Source: Gemmatimonadota bacterium
GTDB lineage: Bacteria; JAAXHH01
Assembly (NCBI GenBank): GCA_026713285.1
Contig: JAPOOT010000126.1
Coordinates: 1 to 19,107 of the forward strand
Reading direction: 5' to 3'
Length of the DNA: 19,107 nt
The notes below the pieces were generated by a model. The model worked only from the letters and a program-made list of their open reading frames with translations. It did no database searches and was not told the origin of the DNA. Shown here piece after piece: positions 7,569-15,206 of this stretch (its first letter is position 1; each line of letters begins with the position of its first letter). A program made the translations under genes and the position numbers.

Positions 7569-8552
7569 ATGTTCCAACGCATACTCATCGTCGCCCTTTT
7601 CGTAGTGGTCGCCATCATGCTCGTCCGATCTATCGCGAACTGGTTCAACAGGGGCGGCTGGATCGGCCGGGGTCAGTCTGAAATCAAGGGCAGTTGGACG
7701 GTGGTGGAACCGTTGGGCAGGCTCGGAAGAACCGCCGAGAAGATCATAAAATCAACGTTACGGCTCGAAGAGGGCGATGATCTGTACCGGGTGGCGGGAC
7801 TGTTCGACGTGGCGCACCGGGCCGTCCGAGGCCTGCCCCTGGATCCCGGCGAGTTGCGGGTCCTGGCTGGAGAGGCCGCGGATCCTGTCCGGGCCGGTCT
7901 ATACCGCGACTCGGCCGTATACGCGCCCGGATGGCTCACGTACGCCGCGGACCGCGTGCAGGACGCCCACCCGGACATGTACGCGTACGAGGTCAAGCGG
8001 GCCACCCTTTCGGCCTATCGGGAGGTTTTCCCGTCGGACGCCGGAACGGCGCTGCCTCCGGAAAGGACCCTGGCGCCGGTTCCGTACGCCGCGCCGCCGG
8101 AAATCGTCGACCGGTACGGCCGGTTGGGAGACCTGGGTTCGGAATATGCAGGCGACGAGGTCTATGCCTCCCTGCTCGAATGTCCGGACGACGCGCTGCC
8201 CGATGGGGCCATGCTCCCCCTGTTGCGACTGCTTTTTGTAACGGAAGGCGCATCGGCGCCGTCTATCGGAACGCCTGTAGACGAGTTGCTTGCGCGGTAC
8301 GGAAACCGGTTAAGCCCGGCAGCCGCCCATTGCATGATCCGGCCGGAAACGATTAAATTGGAGAGACCCACCGCTTATTCGCCCTCGCTGTTCCGGTTGA
8401 TAGGCGCATGGCCGCGGGATTCCGCGGAACCGCTGTTCCGCGCGGGCCTCGAATCGGGCTGGAACGACTGTGTCCGTTTTCTGCCGGACACGGGGTGGGC
8501 GCAGGACCTTAAGTCGATGTTTCAGGACAGTCCCTACGGCGCGCCGACATAG
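7569..8552 (+). CDS. Hypothetical membrane-anchored protein
   Basis: I do not recognise this 327-residue protein. Residues about 4-20 form one hydrophobic segment (ILIVALFVVVAIMLV), followed by basic and aromatic residues (RSIANWFNRGG), so it is probably anchored in the inner membrane. The rest looks soluble and helical, rich in Leu, Ala, Pro and Tyr, with no catalytic motif I can name. Coding is supported by an open frame of good codon composition and tight packing: it starts 7 bases after the M20 stop codon and ends 46 bases before the dioxygenase. No ribosome site is obvious, so translation is probably coupled to the M20 gene. It may be a lineage-specific protein. Confidence 0.75.
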   Translation: MFQRILIVALFVVVAIMLVRSIANWFNRGGWIGRGQSEIKGSWTVVEPLGRLGRTAEKIIKSTLRLEEGDDLYRVAGLFDVAHRAVRGLPLDPGELRVLAGEAADPVRAGLYRDSAVYAPGWLTYAADRVQDAHPDMYAYEVKRATLSAYREVFPSDAGTALPPERTLAPVPYAAPPEIVDRYGRLGDLGSEYAGDEVYASLLECPDDALPDGAMLPLLRLLFVTEGASAPSIGTPVDELLARYGNRLSPAAAHCMIRPETIKLERPTAYSPSLFRLIGAWPRDSAEPLFRAGLESGWNDCVRFLPDTGWAQDLKSMFQDSPYGAPT

Positions 8553-8584
8553 ATTGGCGTATTGCGGATGGCGCCTTGAAGTAC

Positions 8585-8590
8585 GGGAGG
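8585..8590 (+). promoter_or_regulatory. Ribosome binding site fixing the dioxygenase start
   Basis: GGGAGG lies 8 bases before the ATG at 8599. It decides between this start and the upstream part of the same open frame, which overlaps the previous gene and has no family similarity. Confidence 0.7.
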
Positions 8591-8598
8591 TGAACGCC

Positions 8599-9486
8599 AT
8601 GCGTATTTCCACTAAACCCCTGCCCGGATTCGGCATGGAGATCACCGGGGTCGACCTGTCCAGCCCGCTGGAGCCCGCCGTCATGCGGGAAATCCTCCAG
8701 GTGTTTCACGTCCATGGGCTGATCGTGATCCCGCGTCAGGAAATGACCTTCGATCGCTACGACGCGTTCACCAGGGAATTCGGTGCGCAGAAGCCTCATT
8801 TCCTGGACCATCTGCGCCACGAAAACCATCCGGCCATACTCAACCTCTCAAACATTTTCGAAGACGGACAGCCCATCGGCGTATACGAAGGCGCGGCCTT
8901 CTGGCACACGGACGTGGCCTACCAGGACCCGCCCAACAGTTCCACGGTCGTGTACGGCCGGCAGTGGCCCGAAGGGGGCTGTCCGACCTGCTTCGCCGAC
9001 CAGATGGCCGCCTACGACGATCTGCCCGCGAAGACGAAAGACGCCATAGACGGCATGACCGTCCTGCATCACTATGGCAACCGGGCGGACCTGAACGAAG
9101 AATCCACGACCTCCGCGGAAAAACTGACGCTGGACCAGAAGGACCGGATCGAAAACGTCTATCATCCCCTGGTCAAACGCCACCCGGTCACCGGACGAAA
9201 GGCGCTATACGGCGTCTGCGGCAGTTCCTTCGGCATCGTCGGCATGCCGGATGACGAGGCCTTCGATCTGCTGGACGAACTGGCCGCCCACGCCATCAAG
9301 CCCGAGTACGTGACGGAGTACGACTTCAGGGTGGGCGAAGCGGGGGCGTGGGATACCTTTTCGACCCTGCACAAGGCCACGGTGCTGGAACCCGCCACCG
9401 GTCCCCGTGACAGCCGCCTGCTCTGGCGCATCAGCGTGACCGGACTGCCGCCGATGATCGAGCGGGAACGGGCGATGAAGCACTGA
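8599..9486 (+). CDS. TauD/TfdA-family Fe(II)/2-oxoglutarate dioxygenase
   Basis: A 295-residue cytoplasmic non-haem iron oxygenase. The iron ligands are visible as His103 and Asp105 in FWHTDVAY and His258 in STLHKAT. The 2-oxoglutarate-binding Arg is in RLLWRISVTG (273 or 277). The N-terminal FGMEITGVDLS and central HPLVKRHPVTGRKALY blocks are typical of taurine and 2,4-D dioxygenases. The substrate cannot be told: there is no taurine or sulfonate transporter beside it, and family members act on many carboxylates, sulfonates and amino acids. The ATG is chosen for the strong GGGAGG at 8585-8590, 8 bases upstream; the longer open frame starts inside the previous gene. The last codons and stop are duplicated just downstream (9445-9556). 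Confidence 0.9.
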   Translation: MRISTKPLPGFGMEITGVDLSSPLEPAVMREILQVFHVHGLIVIPRQEMTFDRYDAFTREFGAQKPHFLDHLRHENHPAILNLSNIFEDGQPIGVYEGAAFWHTDVAYQDPPNSSTVVYGRQWPEGGCPTCFADQMAAYDDLPAKTKDAIDGMTVLHHYGNRADLNEESTTSAEKLTLDQKDRIENVYHPLVKRHPVTGRKALYGVCGSSFGIVGMPDDEAFDLLDELAAHAIKPEYVTEYDFRVGEAGAWDTFSTLHKATVLEPATGPRDSRLLWRISVTGLPPMIERERAMKH

Positions 9487-9556
9487 ATGGGTTCCGCTGC
9501 CGGCGATGATCGAGCGGGAACGGGCGATGAAGCACTGAATGGGTACCGCTGCCGCC
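9445..9556 (+). repeat. 52-bp tandem duplication of the dioxygenase 3' end
   Basis: Two 52-base copies, 9445-9496 and 9497-9548, differ at only about two to four positions and are followed by a partial third copy of about 8 bases. The unit contains the last dozen codons and the TGA of the dioxygenase plus its first intergenic bases. Since copy one carries the real stop codon, copy two lies outside the protein and only lengthens the spacer before ruvX. The near identity suggests a recent slippage event. Confidence 0.9.
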
Positions 9557-9589
9557 TGGGACTGGTAAGCCGGAGACAGGGGAATAGAC

Positions 9590-10192
9590 ATGCCCAGGAA
9601 GAACAGGACGAACAGCGCCGCGACGGAAGGGAGACGCAGGGCGTCGCGCAAGCGGCGTTACGGAGGGTCCCGGCAACATGCGGACGGGATTCCCGTTGAT
9701 CCCGCATATGCCGACCCGGCCGCGAGCGCCGGGATCCGCCGCGTCACGGAGGCAAGGATACTCGGCGTCGATTTCGGAGAACGCCGGATCGGTCTCGCCC
9801 TGAGCGATCCGGCCGGTCTGATCGCCCACGGCCTGGAAACGAAGGCTACGGGAAGTACCGGCGAATCCATCGAGCACATCGCCACGGCCGTGGAGGCGGA
9901 GCAGGTCCTCGAAATCGTCCTGGGGCTGCCGGTCAACATGGACGGGACCACGGGTCGAATGGCCGAAAAGGTCGAGGCCTTCGCCGGACAACTGCGCGAC
10001 CGGGTTTCCTGTGAAGTCCGTACCTGGGATGAAAGACTGACCAGTATTTCGGCCCGCCGCGCCATGGACGAAATGGGCATGGAAATCAGGGGTAACAAGG
10101 GCGGCCTGGACCGGATCGCCGCCACGATCATGCTGCAGAACTACCTGGATGCCCGCCGGCGGACGGCGGACGAAACGGAATCCCGAGATTGA
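9590..10192 (+). CDS. ruvX: RuvX/YqgF-type Holliday junction resolvase-like nuclease
   Basis: A 200-residue protein with an RNase H-like fold; the family is linked to pre-16S rRNA 5' processing and Holliday junction resolution. Motifs include ILGVDFGERRIGLALSD with Asp61, LGLPVNMDG, TWDERLTS and the closing LDRIAATIMLQNYLD with its acidic residue. The family is usually about 140 residues; here an extra 55 or so residues precede the fold, rich in Arg and Lys over the first 30. This extension looks genuine: AGGGGA at 9578-9583 lies 6 bases before the ATG, and no in-frame start occurs closer to the domain. The stop codon overlaps the start of mltG, a neighbour pairing seen in many bacteria. Confidence 0.92.
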   Translation: MPRKNRTNSAATEGRRRASRKRRYGGSRQHADGIPVDPAYADPAASAGIRRVTEARILGVDFGERRIGLALSDPAGLIAHGLETKATGSTGESIEHIATAVEAEQVLEIVLGLPVNMDGTTGRMAEKVEAFAGQLRDRVSCEVRTWDERLTSISARRAMDEMGMEIRGNKGGLDRIAATIMLQNYLDARRRTADETESRD

Positions 10193-11190
10193 AAAAACTG
10201 ATCCCCGGCGTCATCGCACTTGCCGTACTATCCGGAGCGGCCTTGCTCACGGAGGCATACCGGTCTATTACCACGCCCGTACCCCGCGAAGTCGCCCTGA
10301 TCTTCAACGTCGACTCCGGCATGACCCTGTCCGAGGTCGCCGGGGGACTGGAAGACCATGGCGTCGTACGTCACGCGATCCTGTTCGAATTACTTGCGCG
10401 ATACAGGGGAGTAGAGCACGGGATCAACGCGGGCCGCTACGAGATCGAGGCGTACATGGACCCCGGCCAGATCCTGAGCATGCTCACCGAGGGCAGGATC
10501 GCGGCCAATCGCGTCAACGTCCCGGAGGGCCTGACCATACCGGAAACGGCCCGGACCCTTCGAGCGAAGATAGGTATAGATTCCACCGCATTCGTACACC
10601 GGTCCGCCGATCCGGACGTAGTGCGATCGCTGGGAATCGACGCGTCTACCCTGGAAGGATACCTCTATCCCGCGACCTATAACATGTACCCCGACATGAC
10701 GGTCGATGATATCCTCAAGCAAATGACGTCCCGGTATCTGCAGACCATTACGGCGGAGTACCGAACACGGGCCGAGGAACTGGGGTACAGCATACACGAG
10801 ATCGTTACCCTGGCATCCATCATCGAACAGGAAGCGATGGTGGACGACGAAAGGGACGTCATTTCGGGCGTGTTTCACAACAGGTTGCGAATGGGCATTC
10901 GTCTGGAGGCCGATCCAACCGTCCAATACGGGATCGGAAGACCGAACATGAGGCTGTACCGGAAGCACCTGTCGGACCCGTCGCCCTACAACACCTACGT
11001 ACATGACGGGCTGCCGCCTGGACCGATCTGCAGCCCCGGGAAGGCATCCATACACGCCGCCCTCTATCCCCGGGACGTTCCCTACCTTTTCTTCGTGGCC
11101 CGAGGCGACGGCACGCACATCTTCTCCACCACCAACCGCGAGCACAACCGGGCCCGGGCCCTGGTCAAAAGCCGGCGTGCCCGGCCTTGA
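10189..11190 (+). CDS. mltG: MltG/YceG endolytic murein transglycosylase
   Basis: A 333-residue inner-membrane protein with its catalytic domain outside the membrane, where it cuts nascent glycan strands and helps set their length. One N-terminal anchor (about 3-22) is followed by a LysM-like segment and the YceG domain. Catalytic Glu213 is in LASIIEQEA. Other family motifs are LEADPTVQYG, DPSPYNTY, GLPPGPICSPG, and a C-terminal TNREHN. Length is close to the usual 330-350. The start is TTG, sharing two bases with the TGA of ruvX, so translation is probably coupled. GCCGG and CCGGC at 11171-11185 can form a short hairpin over the last codons, without a T run. Confidence 0.94.
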   Translation: MKKLIPGVIALAVLSGAALLTEAYRSITTPVPREVALIFNVDSGMTLSEVAGGLEDHGVVRHAILFELLARYRGVEHGINAGRYEIEAYMDPGQILSMLTEGRIAANRVNVPEGLTIPETARTLRAKIGIDSTAFVHRSADPDVVRSLGIDASTLEGYLYPATYNMYPDMTVDDILKQMTSRYLQTITAEYRTRAEELGYSIHEIVTLASIIEQEAMVDDERDVISGVFHNRLRMGIRLEADPTVQYGIGRPNMRLYRKHLSDPSPYNTYVHDGLPPGPICSPGKASIHAALYPRDVPYLFFVARGDGTHIFSTTNREHNRARALVKSRRARP

Positions 11191-11205
11191 TGCGGTACCG
11201 AACTT

Positions 11206-11315
11206 GATGCGGAACCGGCCTCGATGCGGGATGAACCGGAAGCGGTGAGGAAACGGCCTCGATGCGGAACCGGCCTCGATGCGGGATGAGCCGGAAGCGG
11301 TGAGGAACCGGCCGC
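11206..11315. repeat. 55-bp tandem duplication between mltG and the SDR gene
   Basis: Two near-identical units of 55 bases begin at 11206 and 11261, each opening with GATGCGGAACCGGCCTCG. Shorter echoes of GATGCGG(A/T)ACCG precede the first copy from about 11189, and the sequence within a unit also repeats itself in part. The stretch fills most of the gap between the convergent mltG and SDR genes and has no ribosome site or convincing gene. Confidence 0.88.
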
Positions 11316-11340
11316 GCAGATGCCCTGTGGACCGCTGCGC
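11314..11340. terminator. Inverted repeat between convergent genes, possible terminator
   Basis: GCGCAG (11314-11319) and CTGCGC (11335-11340) are perfect complements around a 15-base loop. They sit just beyond the SDR stop codon and downstream of mltG, where a two-way terminator would be expected. The loop is long and there is no T run on either side, so this is a weak call. Confidence 0.3.
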
Positions 11341-11342
11341 CG

Positions 11343-12110
11343 TTAGACGGCCGTATATCCGCCGTCCACGACCATGGTGTGGCCGGTTACCATGGCGCTG
11401 GCGTCGGACGCGAGGTAGATGATCGAGCTGGCGATTTCTTCCGGTTCGGCAATCCGGCCCAGTAGAATCTTCTTGATATTGGCCCGGAATCCCGGATTCT
11501 CCATCGCTTTCTCCACCATTGGAGTCCGCGTCATGGTCGGCGCCACGGCGTTTACGGTGATTCCGTGCTCCGCCCATTCGGCCGCCATGGATTTGGTCAG
11601 CGTGCACACGCCGCCCTTGGCCGCGGTATAGGCCGCGCGCAATGGACCGCCGACCACGCCCACCTGGGAGGAAACGTTGATGATACGGCCGCCGCGGCCT
11701 CGTTCGATCATGTGCGCTGCGAGAGCCTGGCTGAGGAAGAAGACGCTTTTCAGGTTCACGTCGATGATCTCGTCGTACACTTCTTCGGTGACTTCGAGCA
11801 CCGGCATGATCCGGTTGCACCCGGCGTTGTTGACCAGGATGTCGATGTCCCCTGCTTCGGCGAGCACCTTGTCCGCGAACGCGCGGATCGAGTCTACGTT
11901 GCCCACGTCCACCGTATGAACGGCGCAACTGCGGCCCATCGACCGGATCTCGGAAGCCACGAGTTCCAGGTCGGCCCGGGTGCGGCTTCCGATCGCCAGG
12001 TCGGCGCCGGCGCTGGCGGCCGCAAGCGCGACGGCCTTGCCGATGCCCTTGCTCGCACCGGTAACGATCATGGTTTTGCCTTCCAGGGAGAACAGGGATG
12101 TATCGGGCAT
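11343..12110 (-). CDS. Short-chain dehydrogenase/reductase (SDR, classical type)
   Basis: A 255-residue NAD(P)-dependent oxidoreductase. The cofactor motif TGASKGIG is at 17-24, NNAG at 94-97, and the catalytic Ser148, Tyr161 and Lys165 have the standard 13- and 4-residue spacings. The end VTGHTMVVDGGYTAV is typical of FabG/gluconate-5-dehydrogenase-like members. SDR substrates cannot be assigned from sequence. An Arg in GSRTRADL after the second strand hints at NADPH use (inference). The ATG at 12110 is chosen for GGAGGA ending 5 bases upstream; a longer frame back to 12209 lacks this. The 229-base gap upstream to the glycosyltransferase gene holds a GTGCGCAG direct repeat near 12290-12315 and no gene, so the two may be in one transcript. 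Confidence 0.92.
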   Translation of the reverse strand: MPDTSLFSLEGKTMIVTGASKGIGKAVALAAASAGADLAIGSRTRADLELVASEIRSMGRSCAVHTVDVGNVDSIRAFADKVLAEAGDIDILVNNAGCNRIMPVLEVTEEVYDEIIDVNLKSVFFLSQALAAHMIERGRGGRIINVSSQVGVVGGPLRAAYTAAKGGVCTLTKSMAAEWAEHGITVNAVAPTMTRTPMVEKAMENPGFRANIKKILLGRIAEPEEIASSIIYLASDASAMVTGHTMVVDGGYTAV

Positions 12111-12339
12111 GGATTCCTCCGGGATGCACGTGGTCGGGGTCATGGAATCGAAACGGTCAAGGCGCCGAATTCGGCGGAGAAGTGTACATTCACGGCGGGG
12201 GTTCGTCAATCGAAATCGGCTGTTGCCATCGCACGGCGCGATGCGTTAGCCCTTGCATCCGACCCCTGCGCCGGTTAATTTACGCCGGTGCGCAGGGATC
12301 CGTGCGCAGCCCGGGTTTTCCCGCTTGTTTCGGCGTGAT

Positions 12340-13719
12340 TCAGGAAACCGGTTTCAGCGCGTTCCGCCACGAACCGTTCCTCAGAAACTGCGCGATCAAC
12401 AGGCCGTAGAAGGGGACGTACTGCACGTAGCGAACCCAGGTTTCTTCGTGCCAGGTCCCGCTGAGTACGAACCCGATCACGACATGGTATGAAAGGGCGG
12501 CCAGGCAGGAAAGCAGGATCCATGCAGGGTTGGGGTAGAGGCAGAGGAACGGGATGATCCAGACCAGGTACCAGGGTTGCACCGTGGGCGTAAGCGCGAG
12601 ATAGGCGCCGAGAAGAATGAAAGCCGAACGGAATGGATCTGGTATCCTGGCCGCGCAATACGCAACCAGGCCGGCGAAGAGCGTTGCCACGATGATCTTG
12701 GACACGTTCAGCGAATCCGTCAGATAGAACAAGATCGAGAAGATACTGTCGTTGAACCGCCATTTGTCGCCGTAGACCAGGAGTCCGCCTAACAGGCCCG
12801 GACCGGCGTCGAGATAGGGCAGGTAGGAGACGAAGATCAGGGCCGGCAGTATCCAGAACGGCTTCAGGCTGCGAAATTTGCGATAGAAGGCCGGTACAAG
12901 CATGACGGTGAACCATTTGGCGAGCATGGAAAGGGCAAGCCAGGCTACCGCCCGGTAAGACCGCTGACCATCTACCGCCAGCAACGCTGCGAGCATGAGG
13001 ACTACGGGCAGCGAATCGTTGTGTCCGCTGCCGGAGATTTCAACGAGGACGAGGGGATTCCAGGCGTAGATGAGCACCCGCTCCGGCGGACGGTTTCGAC
13101 GGCCGAGCACCAGGATCATGAGCACGATCACGCCCACGTCGCACAGGGTGAAGAACAGTTTCATCGAAGTGGGACTGTACCACAGGTACGCGGCGACCAT
13201 GAAAGCGGTCTGCATCAGGGGCGGATAGACCGTCGGGACGTCCTTGTTGTTGATTCCCCCATGGAATTCATCGCGAAGGTGGGCGATATCTTCGCTTTCC
13301 GGCGCGAATACATAGGGATTGACGCCGTGGAACTGCATCCGGGCGTCCCACAGATACCGGTTGATGTCGTCGGAAAGCGTGGGCGGACTGAACAGCAGGA
13401 CGACGCGGCAGAGGATGGCCGCGGCCAGGATGAACCAGAGTGGACTCCGATCCGGCGTAGCGTCGGCACGGACCTGGTGTACGACGGCGATCGTATAGAC
13501 GACGAAAGCTGCGGCAAAGGGAATCCAGAAAAGCAGCAGGGCGTCGGGCAGGGTTACCAGGGTGGCCGCGAACCCGGGCAGGTACGCGTTGGGATCGAAC
13601 AGTCCGGTCCTCAGGTCCCCGATGGCCGCTATGCAGACACAGGCGGCGACGAGCAGGATTCCTGGGATCGCGATCCGGCCGGGGAGACGGCCATGGAATC
13701 TGTTAGCAGAAACGGACAT
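12340..13719 (-). CDS. Polytopic GT-C-type glycosyltransferase, probably using a lipid-linked sugar donor
   Basis: A 459-residue membrane protein with about ten hydrophobic segments. After the first few comes the loop TLSDDINRYLWD (Asp117-Asp118), followed by FHGVNPYVF and YPPLMQ, a pattern of bacterial GT-C mannosyltransferase-like and GT87/DUF2029-like proteins. The PTVQPWYLVWIIPFL segment near residue 380 is also characteristic. Such enzymes use polyprenyl-phosphate sugars on the outer face of the inner membrane; the sugar and acceptor here are unknown. Its ATG is 2 bp from the ATG of the divergent family-2 glycosyltransferase, so its promoter must lie within that gene. A GATAAT-like -10 on the minus strand at 13751-13746 is one candidate. 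There is no clear ribosome site, so the exact start is uncertain. Confidence 0.8.
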   Translation of the reverse strand: MSVSANRFHGRLPGRIAIPGILLVAACVCIAAIGDLRTGLFDPNAYLPGFAATLVTLPDALLLFWIPFAAAFVVYTIAVVHQVRADATPDRSPLWFILAAAILCRVVLLFSPPTLSDDINRYLWDARMQFHGVNPYVFAPESEDIAHLRDEFHGGINNKDVPTVYPPLMQTAFMVAAYLWYSPTSMKLFFTLCDVGVIVLMILVLGRRNRPPERVLIYAWNPLVLVEISGSGHNDSLPVVLMLAALLAVDGQRSYRAVAWLALSMLAKWFTVMLVPAFYRKFRSLKPFWILPALIFVSYLPYLDAGPGLLGGLLVYGDKWRFNDSIFSILFYLTDSLNVSKIIVATLFAGLVAYCAARIPDPFRSAFILLGAYLALTPTVQPWYLVWIIPFLCLYPNPAWILLSCLAALSYHVVIGFVLSGTWHEETWVRYVQYVPFYGLLIAQFLRNGSWRNALKPVS

Positions 13720-13721
13720 GT

Positions 13722-15203
13722 ATGAGCTATCTTTCGCTGATCTTCATTATCCTCTACTTCTTCGTCCTGTTCCTGCTCGCAGTCTACGGCATGCACCGTT
13801 ACCTCATGGTGTATCTGTATTACAAATATAAGAAACGGGCCCGGCCTGTAAAGCCGGAAGCCCTCGGAGATCCGCCCCCCTCGGTTACCGTGCAACTACC
13901 CCTGTACAACGAACAGTACGTGGTGGAAAGGCTGATCGACGCCGTCTGCCGGATCGACTATCCACGCGATTGCCTGGAGATCCAGGTCCTGGACGACTCT
14001 ACCGACGAGACCCGCGAAATAGCGGCCCGGTGCGTGACAAGATACAGGGAAGCCGGGTTCGAAATCCACTACCTGCACCGGACGGATCGCACGGGATACA
14101 AAGCGGGTGCGTTGCAGGCAGGAATGCAGGCGGCCAGGGGAGAATTCATCGCCATTTTCGACGCAGACTTCATCCCGCCCACGGATTTCCTGAGGAACAC
14201 GATGCACCGGTTCGGTGACGAACGAGTGGGCATGGTGCAGACCCGTTGGTCCTATCTCAACCGCGGCTACTCGATCCTGACCAGGGTCCAGGCGATCATG
14301 CTGGACGGGCACTTCGTCATGGAGCACGGCGCGCGAAACCGGTCGGGCAGGTTCTTCAACTTCAACGGAACGGCGGGGATCTGGCGGCGGGATTGCATCG
14401 ATGCGGCGGGCGGCTGGCAGCACGACACGCTGACCGAGGATCTCGACCTGAGCTACCGGGCGCAACTCCAGGGACAGCGGTTCCTGTTCCTGGAAGATGT
14501 ATCCACCCCCTCTGAACTTCCGGTGGAAATGAACGCCTTCAAGACCCAGCAGCACCGGTGGTCCAAGGGATCCATCCAGACCGCGAAGAAAATGCTCCCG
14601 TCGGTCTGGCGCAGCGCGCTGCCCTTCCGCAACAAGCTCGAAGCGACCTATCACCTCACCAACAACATGGCCTACATGCTCATGCTGCTGCTGTCGGTCC
14701 TGATCTTTCCATCAATCGTAATCCGGGTGCAGGCCGGGTGGATCAATTCCTTCTGGATCGACCTGCCCTTTCTTTGCGCGGCCACGGTATCCGTATCGCT
14801 CTTCTACCTGTTCGCGCAGTTCGAAATAAACCGCACCCGGTGGATTTGGTGCCCATTTTATCTCCCTGTGCTCATGTCCATCGGCATTGGCATCTGCCTC
14901 AACAACACAAGGGCCGTCATGGAAGCGCTGCTGAACCTCAAGTCGGGTTTTCAACGGACGCCCAAATACGGCATCCTAAGCAGGACGGAGCAGGCGGTCC
15001 GGTGGCGCCGGCTGCGCTACCGGGGTATCCGGAACTGGCTTCCGGCGCTGGAGCTGCTGTTCGCCGTGCACTTCGGCCTGTTGATATACTACACGGCCAT
15101 CAACGGCATCTACCCTTCCATCCCCTTCCTCTGCCTGTTTTTCGCCGGATTCCTGTACGTCGGCCTGGCCTCCCTGTGGCCGCGAACCGCCAGCCAAGGA
15201 TAA
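13722..15203 (+). CDS. Processive family-2 glycosyltransferase (cellulose/glucomannan synthase-like)
   Basis: A 493-residue inner-membrane enzyme. An N-terminal segment (about 4-23) precedes a cytosolic GT2 domain with QLPLYNE, Asp91-Asp92, Asp147-x-Asp149 (FDADF), TEDLDL around Asp240, and Q276-x-x-R-W280. The D, DxD, D, QxxRW set marks processive beta-glycan synthases. Several C-terminal membrane segments follow (about 315-480). There is no PilZ domain and the protein is far shorter than BcsA, so it is more like the CslA/glucomannan-synthase-like bacterial group; the polymer or glycolipid made is unknown. The start is supported because a later Met would remove the first membrane segment. 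The upstream gene on the other strand is a GT-C enzyme; the CNT transporter follows 3 bases after the stop codon. Confidence 0.9.
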   Translation: MSYLSLIFIILYFFVLFLLAVYGMHRYLMVYLYYKYKKRARPVKPEALGDPPPSVTVQLPLYNEQYVVERLIDAVCRIDYPRDCLEIQVLDDSTDETREIAARCVTRYREAGFEIHYLHRTDRTGYKAGALQAGMQAARGEFIAIFDADFIPPTDFLRNTMHRFGDERVGMVQTRWSYLNRGYSILTRVQAIMLDGHFVMEHGARNRSGRFFNFNGTAGIWRRDCIDAAGGWQHDTLTEDLDLSYRAQLQGQRFLFLEDVSTPSELPVEMNAFKTQQHRWSKGSIQTAKKMLPSVWRSALPFRNKLEATYHLTNNMAYMLMLLLSVLIFPSIVIRVQAGWINSFWIDLPFLCAATVSVSLFYLFAQFEINRTRWIWCPFYLPVLMSIGIGICLNNTRAVMEALLNLKSGFQRTPKYGILSRTEQAVRWRRLRYRGIRNWLPALELLFAVHFGLLIYYTAINGIYPSIPFLCLFFAGFLYVGLASLWPRTASQG

Positions 15204-15206
15204 CCC

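Noticed and set aside
3361..11315. CRISPR array
   Set aside because: The repeats are directly tandem without unique spacers and no cas genes are present.
10390..12129. Long minus-strand open frame of 579 codons across mltG and the SDR gene
   Set aside because: It runs antisense to mltG and out of frame through the SDR gene and a repeat-filled gap. Its Arg/Gly/His-rich translation is typical of GC-rich shadow frames.
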